From assembly GCA_013416795.1 (NCBI GenBank), contig RQSC01001138.1, positions 34,914 to 46,518 of the forward strand: a DNA stretch of 11,605 nt, read 5' to 3'. Under the pieces are notes generated by a model, which did no database searches, was not told where the DNA came from, and was given only the letters and a program-made list of their open reading frames with translations. This document shows, piece after piece, positions 8,276 through 11,605 of this stretch (its first letter is position 1; each line of letters starts with the position of its first letter). The position numbers and the translations under genes are program-made. Source of the stretch: Prasinococcaceae sp. CCMP 1430 (Eukaryota; Prasinodermophyta; Palmophyllophyceae; Prasinococcales; Prasinococcaceae).

Positions 8276-8926
8276 ATGGACTGGAGCTGCAAGGTGGCGC
8301 GCGCGCATCCGCGCCCGCGCCCGCGCGCGCCTTCGCCTCCCCTCGGCGCGCCTTCGCCTCCCCTGGGCGCGCTCGGGGCCGTGCTGGCGCATGCTCGCCC
8401 CCGTGCTTTCGCGGGCTCGCTTGTCTGCCGGGGTGCGTGCTCCCTCCTGGTAACCTGACCGCTCGTCGCTTCCACCCACCGCAACACCTTCCCCATCCCC
8501 TACTGCCCATCGCGGTGCTCTCGCTTGTTCGCAGGCCATGCTCCAGGAGACGTTGCGCTGCCTGCAGAAGACGGAGGTGGACCTCGCGGTTGACGCCGAG
8601 GCGGTGAAGCACCACGTGTCGATGGCCATCGCCGAGTTCGACAGGCTACCGGGCAGGTGTACACGCTGCTGGGGCAAAGGGGTAATGAAGGTGCGCTGCC
8701 GCGAGGCCGTGGGCGCGCTGGTGCGTTGCGCGGGAGCAGGAGCTGATGCGGCCGGCCGCGCGTTCCCTCCCTCCCTTTCTCTGTCTCGCGCGCGCGTGTT
8801 CGAGTGAAGTGCCTCCTGTGCGGAGGCCAAGGCGAGATGATGCTACCTGAGCCGCAGGCGTGCTCGCGCTGCAAGGGCTGCTGCATCGAGCAGTGCACCG
8901 ACTGCGCGGGCTACGGCATCTCGTAG
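8276..8926 (+). CDS. Small DnaJ-type (CxxC) zinc-finger protein
   Basis: Three exons, 8276-8293, 8535-8690 and 8810-8926, give a 96-residue protein. Introns 8294-8534 (AAG|GTGGCG to TTCGCAG) and 8691-8809 (AAG|GTGCGC to GTGAAG after a pyrimidine tract) are both phase 0. Joining the last two exons fuses CTRCWGKG (48-55) to CLLCGGQG (59-66), then CSRCKGCC (76-83) and CTDCAGYG (87-94). This is the four-knuckle CxxCxGxG zinc domain of DnaJ as found in J-domain-less plant proteins such as BSD2. A helical N-terminal half (residues 7-42) precedes it; no J domain is present. Repeat three ends GCC rather than GxG. BSD2-type proteins act as plastid assembly chaperones, but no transit peptide is visible here. 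The six-residue first exon MDWSCK is the least certain part; exons two and three are well supported. Confidence 0.7.
8325..8364. repeat. Two 19-bp direct repeats, 21-bp period, in an intron
   Basis: GCGCGCCTTCGCCTCCCCT occurs at 8325-8343 and again at 8346-8364 inside the first intron of the zinc-finger gene. It is a short tandem duplication with no evident function. Confidence 0.8.
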
Positions 8927-9106
8927 GAATGCTCTTTCCTGTATTGTAGCTTGGTATGCACGCACGCGGATGCCCAGCCACCCGCGCCAGCGCGAGCTCG
9001 CGCGCCAGCGCGGCACTCTGCAGCGCGGCTCTCCGAAGCGGACCGTATTATATCGACAGGGTCGCGCGCCCGCCCGTGCCCGCGCCCTGTCCCTCACCGT
9101 CCCTCT
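8927..9106. promoter_or_regulatory. 3' region between zinc-finger gene and uL29
   Basis: This 180-base gap separates convergent stops. TGTATTGTAG at 8940-8949, only 14 bases after the zinc-finger stop, is a candidate polyadenylation element. The minus strand has no comparable motif close to the uL29 stop; an AT-rich GATATAATAC-like patch lies about 50 bases beyond it. Confidence 0.4.
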
Positions 9107-9638
9107 CTAGAACATGAGGTTGGCCGCCTGCGCCTTGCGCTTGGCCGCGCGGCTCTGGCGCGGCTTCACGCCCGCCTCGATCTCGCGCTCGCGCATGATG
9201 GTCTTGGCGATGGCGATGGTCTTCTTGAGCTTGCGGAAGTTGGAGGCGTTGAAGGGCTGGCGCAGCTGGCGCGCGAAGCGCATCTGAAGCTGCGTGCGGT
9301 TGGACTCCTCGATCACGGCCACGAGCTCCTGCGGGCGAGGTATGAGCGCGGCGCGGCAGGTGTGCGCAGCGGGCGACCGGACGCGCGGGCGCATCCACGA
9401 ATGTGGCGTTGGGCGTCAGCCGATGCAAGGGGGCGACAGCAGAGGCCCTACCCAATGGCCCCGACCGCGCGAGGCACTGCGCAGCGCGCGCGGCGGTCCA
9501 GGCATCGACGTCGGCGCTGTGGCGGCGGCGCGCTCTCGCGCTCATCCCCGACGTAAACGCGCGCAGCAGGGTGCGCGTGCGGGCGCGGAGGGGACGCACC
9601 TCGTTCGACTTGGCGCGCAGGGCAGCGGCGTCGGGCAT
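9107..9638 (-). CDS. RPL29: Organellar ribosomal protein uL29 (plastid-like), nuclear encoded
   Basis: Two exons, 9638-9600 and 9328-9107, give 86 residues. The intron 9329-9599 is GAG|GTGCGT to CCCGCAG, phase 0. Splicing builds the typical uL29 start LRAKSNE|ELVAVIEESN, followed by QMRFARQLRQPFNASNFRKL and the signature helix ending TIMREREIEAGV, then a basic tail (KPRQSRAAKRKAQ). The REREIE-G ending and basic tail resemble plant chloroplast uL29, a protein of the large ribosomal subunit near the tunnel exit. ATG 9638 gives a bacterial-length protein without a transit peptide; an in-frame stop upstream at 9674-9672 leaves only about a dozen further codons, so a targeting exon would have to be spliced on. 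It converges with the zinc-finger gene and lies head-to-head with the secreted-protein fragment. A mitochondrial location is possible but less likely. Confidence 0.84.
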
Positions 9639-9661
9639 GGGAAGCGCGGGCGGGCGGGCGC

Positions 9662-10990
9662 CTCCTCGGCGTCACCCTCGGCGTCACCCTCGGCGCGCAC
9701 AGCGACCACGCGGCGCGNTACACCGGGGCGGACGTCGTCGATGCCACCGCGTTGTGTATCGCAGAGGACGCCTTGGTGACCATCGCGGCGGCCAACACCA
9801 CGGGCGACACGACCGTCTCCGCGGGAGTGCCAGACTGCCTGCCGACTGCCGACGTTGTGCTGTCCACGCCCTCGCCGCGCGCTGTCCTAGGGTCCCTAAA
9901 CGTGAGCGTCGTCTCCACCGAGGCGATGAGCTCGGTGTTCTTCTACGTGCTCCAGGGCGGCTCTGGCACCCCGGCCCGCTTCGACAAGAGCAGGAAGGTT
10001 GCTGGTCTTGCTGTGGATAGCGGCCTGGTCGTCAACACGCTCGACAGCGGCCTGGTCAGTGCAACAGCATCGCAGGCGTCCACGAGCGTGCCAGCACAGG
10101 CTGTGTCGGCAGAACTCGTTTCGATCCCGGTGGCAGTCCCAGACGGCACTGACCTGTGCATCGTCGGGGTGCAGGTGACCGGGAAGGCCGGCGATGCGCT
10201 GACTACGAGCGTCGTCAGTTCGAGTTTTTGCGACGGCCTCGTGCCACCCACAGTTGCGTCTCCTCCTCCACCTGTTTCGTCCCCCCCACCCCCCCCGGTC
10301 GTGGTCGCACCGCCTCCGCCGCCTCCTGTGGCCATGCCGCCCCCACCCGTCGCCGTTGGGGCGGTCGAGCTCTTCACGCCGACCGCCGTGACTGGCGGCG
10401 TGGTGGAGGTGTACTACACGGCCACGGCGCCGATCGGAGGACTGCAAATGCGCGTGGAAGTAGGCGGCAATGGCGCGACATTTGATTCTGACGCTGCCAC
10501 AGTCGGTGGAGCGGCTGCCGACGCCTTCGAGGTCGTGACGGGTAGCGGTCTTGGACCGAACGTGGTGGCCATCGGCACCGGCGATCCGCTGGACAGGGCG
10601 GCCGGCCAGTCGCTGCTGCTGTCCCTGAAGCTCGCGAATGGCACCGAGGCCGAGGGCACGCTCCCTTGCATCGCCGACGCAATCTTCACCGACACGGAGA
10701 ATCCGCCGCGTGCCATGGACGTGACGTTGCCGGACTGCGAGCAGCAGCCGCAGGCGAACTCACCGCCGCCATCCCCACCCCCGTCACCCCCGCCCGCGCC
10801 GGCGATCCCAGAAACCACCGCCGTGGCGTTCAACATGCGCTTCCCCGGTACGCTGGTCGCTAGCGCCCGATTCGCAATCGCGCGGCGCCTGTGCGCGCGC
10901 GGCAGAATCGTTTCCCGGCGCGGCGCGCGCCCGCGCCCGCGCGCGCGCGCGCGGCGCGCAGCAGGAACAGGGACGTCGAACCGACTGTGA
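9662..10990 (+). CDS. Partial secreted-type protein with tandem cysteine-paired repeats and proline-rich linkers
   Basis: The frame is open through 9662-10990, but no in-frame ATG precedes the first domain (first ATG is in MSSVFFY), so the 5' end is missing or in another exon. An ambiguous base lies at 9718. Visible parts: the end of one repeat (CIAEDALVTIA ... VPDC, cysteines coded at 9755 and 9836), a full repeat ending CIVGVQV ... FC (10157, 10229), a linker of SPPPP/APPPPPP type (about 10241-10360), another repeat starting VELFTPTAVTGG and ending CIADAIFTD ... LPDC (10667, 10736), and a SPPPSPPPSPPP linker (10757-10800). The beta-rich repeats with GLQMRVE recall cohesin-like or other Ig-like extracellular domains; linkers recall algal cell-wall glycoproteins. 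After 10847 a GTACGC donor begins arginine-rich, intron-like sequence, so the tail to the stop at 10990 may not be coding. No specific function can be given. Confidence 0.6.
   Translation, partial: LLGVTLGVTLGAHSDHAAXYTGADVVDATALCIAEDALVTIAAANTTGDTTVSAGVPDCLPTADVVLSTPSPRAVLGSLNVSVVSTEAMSSVFFYVLQGGSGTPARFDKSRKVAGLAVDSGLVVNTLDSGLVSATASQASTSVPAQAVSAELVSIPVAVPDGTDLCIVGVQVTGKAGDALTTSVVSSSFCDGLVPPTVASPPPPVSSPPPPPVVVAPPPPPPVAMPPPPVAVGAVELFTPTAVTGGVVEVYYTATAPIGGLQMRVEVGGNGATFDSDAATVGGAAADAFEVVTGSGLGPNVVAIGTGDPLDRAAGQSLLLSLKLANGTEAEGTLPCIADAIFTDTENPPRAMDVTLPDCEQQPQANSPPPSPPPSPPPAPAIPETTAVAFNMRFPGTLVASARFAIARRLCARGRIVSRRGARPRPRARARRAAGTGTSNRL
9665..9695. repeat. 12-bp tandem repeat (CTCGGCGTCACC, about 2.6 copies)
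   Basis: Two exact copies at 9665-9676 and 9677-9688 plus a seven-base partial copy. It lies immediately upstream of the ambiguous base at 9718 and between the start of uL29 and the open frame of the secreted protein. If coding it gives GVTLGVTLG. Confidence 0.85.
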
Positions 10991-11605
10991 GAAGACAGGT
11001 GCGCTCCGCGCACCCGCGCACCCGCCCTCTGGGGGGAAAAAAAAAAAACGGGGGTGAAACACGCCGACCGACTCAACGTATTTAGGTATGAATGAATGTA
11101 GGGTTTATGAGGTCGTCGAAACAGATGGCGTGTGACGAACGTTTTTGCGGTGGCGCGTTGCGGTTTCGCGTCGCCGCGTTGCGTCGCGCCCGAGGGCGGG
11201 CCGCCGGCGCGGGAGCGGGAGCGGAAAAGCGCGCGAAACGGTAAAAATATATTAAAATTGTAAATTAAAAAAAAAAACGGCGGCGAAAACGCAAACGCGC
11301 GGAAGCGGAACGCGGCCGCGCAAAGCGAAGGCGAATGAAAATGGCTCCGACGCGAATACCGGAACGACGGTGCGTGCCGAAACGAAACGCCCGGTAGAAA
11401 CTCGGGAGCCCACCGAACGTTTGGCGTTTTCGCGCGCGCGCGCGCCGCGCGAGCGCGAATATTCCGCCGCGGCGATTGCGAATGCAGCAGGCGGCGGCAG
11501 CTGCGCGCGGGCGGCCGAGGGGGCGCCAGGTGCTGCCGCGCGCGCCCCCCCGCCCCCCCCCCCGACCTCTCTCTGCTCGCGCCGAAATCGCATTCCGTGG
11601 CGGCG
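10991..11605. other. Right flank without a supported gene, altered base texture
   Basis: No convincing gene is found in these 615 bases. Seen: G6A12 at 11031-11048, an AT-rich patch with A11 at 11242-11277, a (CG)7 run at 11431-11444, and a C-rich end. Between them the plus strand is rich in GAAACG/GCGAA words, unlike the rest of the window. A minus-strand open frame (11593-11252) is glycine/alanine/arginine-rich at first and shows no family pattern, so I did not call it. The region may be a long intron or 3' flank of the secreted-protein gene, the promoter of a gene outside, or foreign/mis-joined sequence. Confidence 0.5.

Noticed and set aside
11095-11112. TAGGGTTTA resembling a plant-type telomere unit
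   Set aside because: Only about one unit is present; no tandem array, so no telomere or interstitial telomere claim.
11252-11593. 113-residue minus-strand open frame near the right edge
   Set aside because: Glycine/alanine/arginine-rich start, ends in a poly-A-derived FFF run, no recognisable motif.
1-11605. CRISPR arrays, tRNA or rRNA genes, insertion sequences, bacterial operons
   Set aside because: No regularly spaced repeats, no tRNA T-loop or cloverleaf I could build, no transposase-like frame, and the gene structures are spliced eukaryotic ones.

Overview
This window reads as nuclear DNA from a very GC-rich, gene-dense unicellular eukaryote, most likely a photosynthetic microalga. Protein families characteristic of eukaryotes (formylglycine-generating enzyme, TRAPP subunit, mTERF) sit beside organellar ribosomal proteins and a plant-type plastid phosphatase. 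Genes alternate on both strands and are broken by short GT-AG introns of about 90 to 320 bases, and no bacterial operon logic is visible. Plant-like versions of PyrP2, bL36m and a nuclear uL29 lean towards a green plastid lineage, but this is inference; a GC-rich haptophyte or stramenopile alga is not excluded.

Layout. 30-1457 (+): PyrP2-like HAD phosphatase of riboflavin synthesis, two exons, possibly 5' incomplete. 1955-2533 (+): mitochondrial-type ribosomal protein bL36 with a C-terminal tail. About 2561-3836 (+): mTERF-repeat protein, body in two exons, first exon uncertain. 3912-5117 (-): complete single-exon SUMF1/FGE with signal peptide. 5736-6194 (+): TRAPPC2L. 6373-7895 (-): unrecognised coiled-coil protein, two exons. 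8276-8926 (+): small DnaJ-type zinc-finger protein, three short exons. 9107-9638 (-): organellar (plastid-like) uL29, two exons. 9662-10990 (+): part of a probably secreted repeat protein with proline-rich linkers and an ambiguous base at 9718. 10991-11605: no supported gene, with a shift in base texture.

How they relate. From mTERF onward the genes form alternating convergent pairs (3' gaps of 75, 178 and 180 bases) and divergent pairs (5' gaps of 618 and 380 bases, then a suspiciously tight uL29/secreted-protein junction). Four or five of the nine candidates probably serve organelles: riboflavin synthesis, two ribosomal proteins, an mTERF nucleic-acid-binding protein and perhaps the DnaJ-type zinc finger. 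SUMF1, TRAPPC2L and the secreted protein belong to the secretory route. I see no operon-like single system. The most unusual items are the undescribed cysteine-paired repeat in the secreted protein, the altered catalytic motifs in the HAD enzyme, the uL29/secreted-protein junction, and the unrecognised coiled-coil protein.
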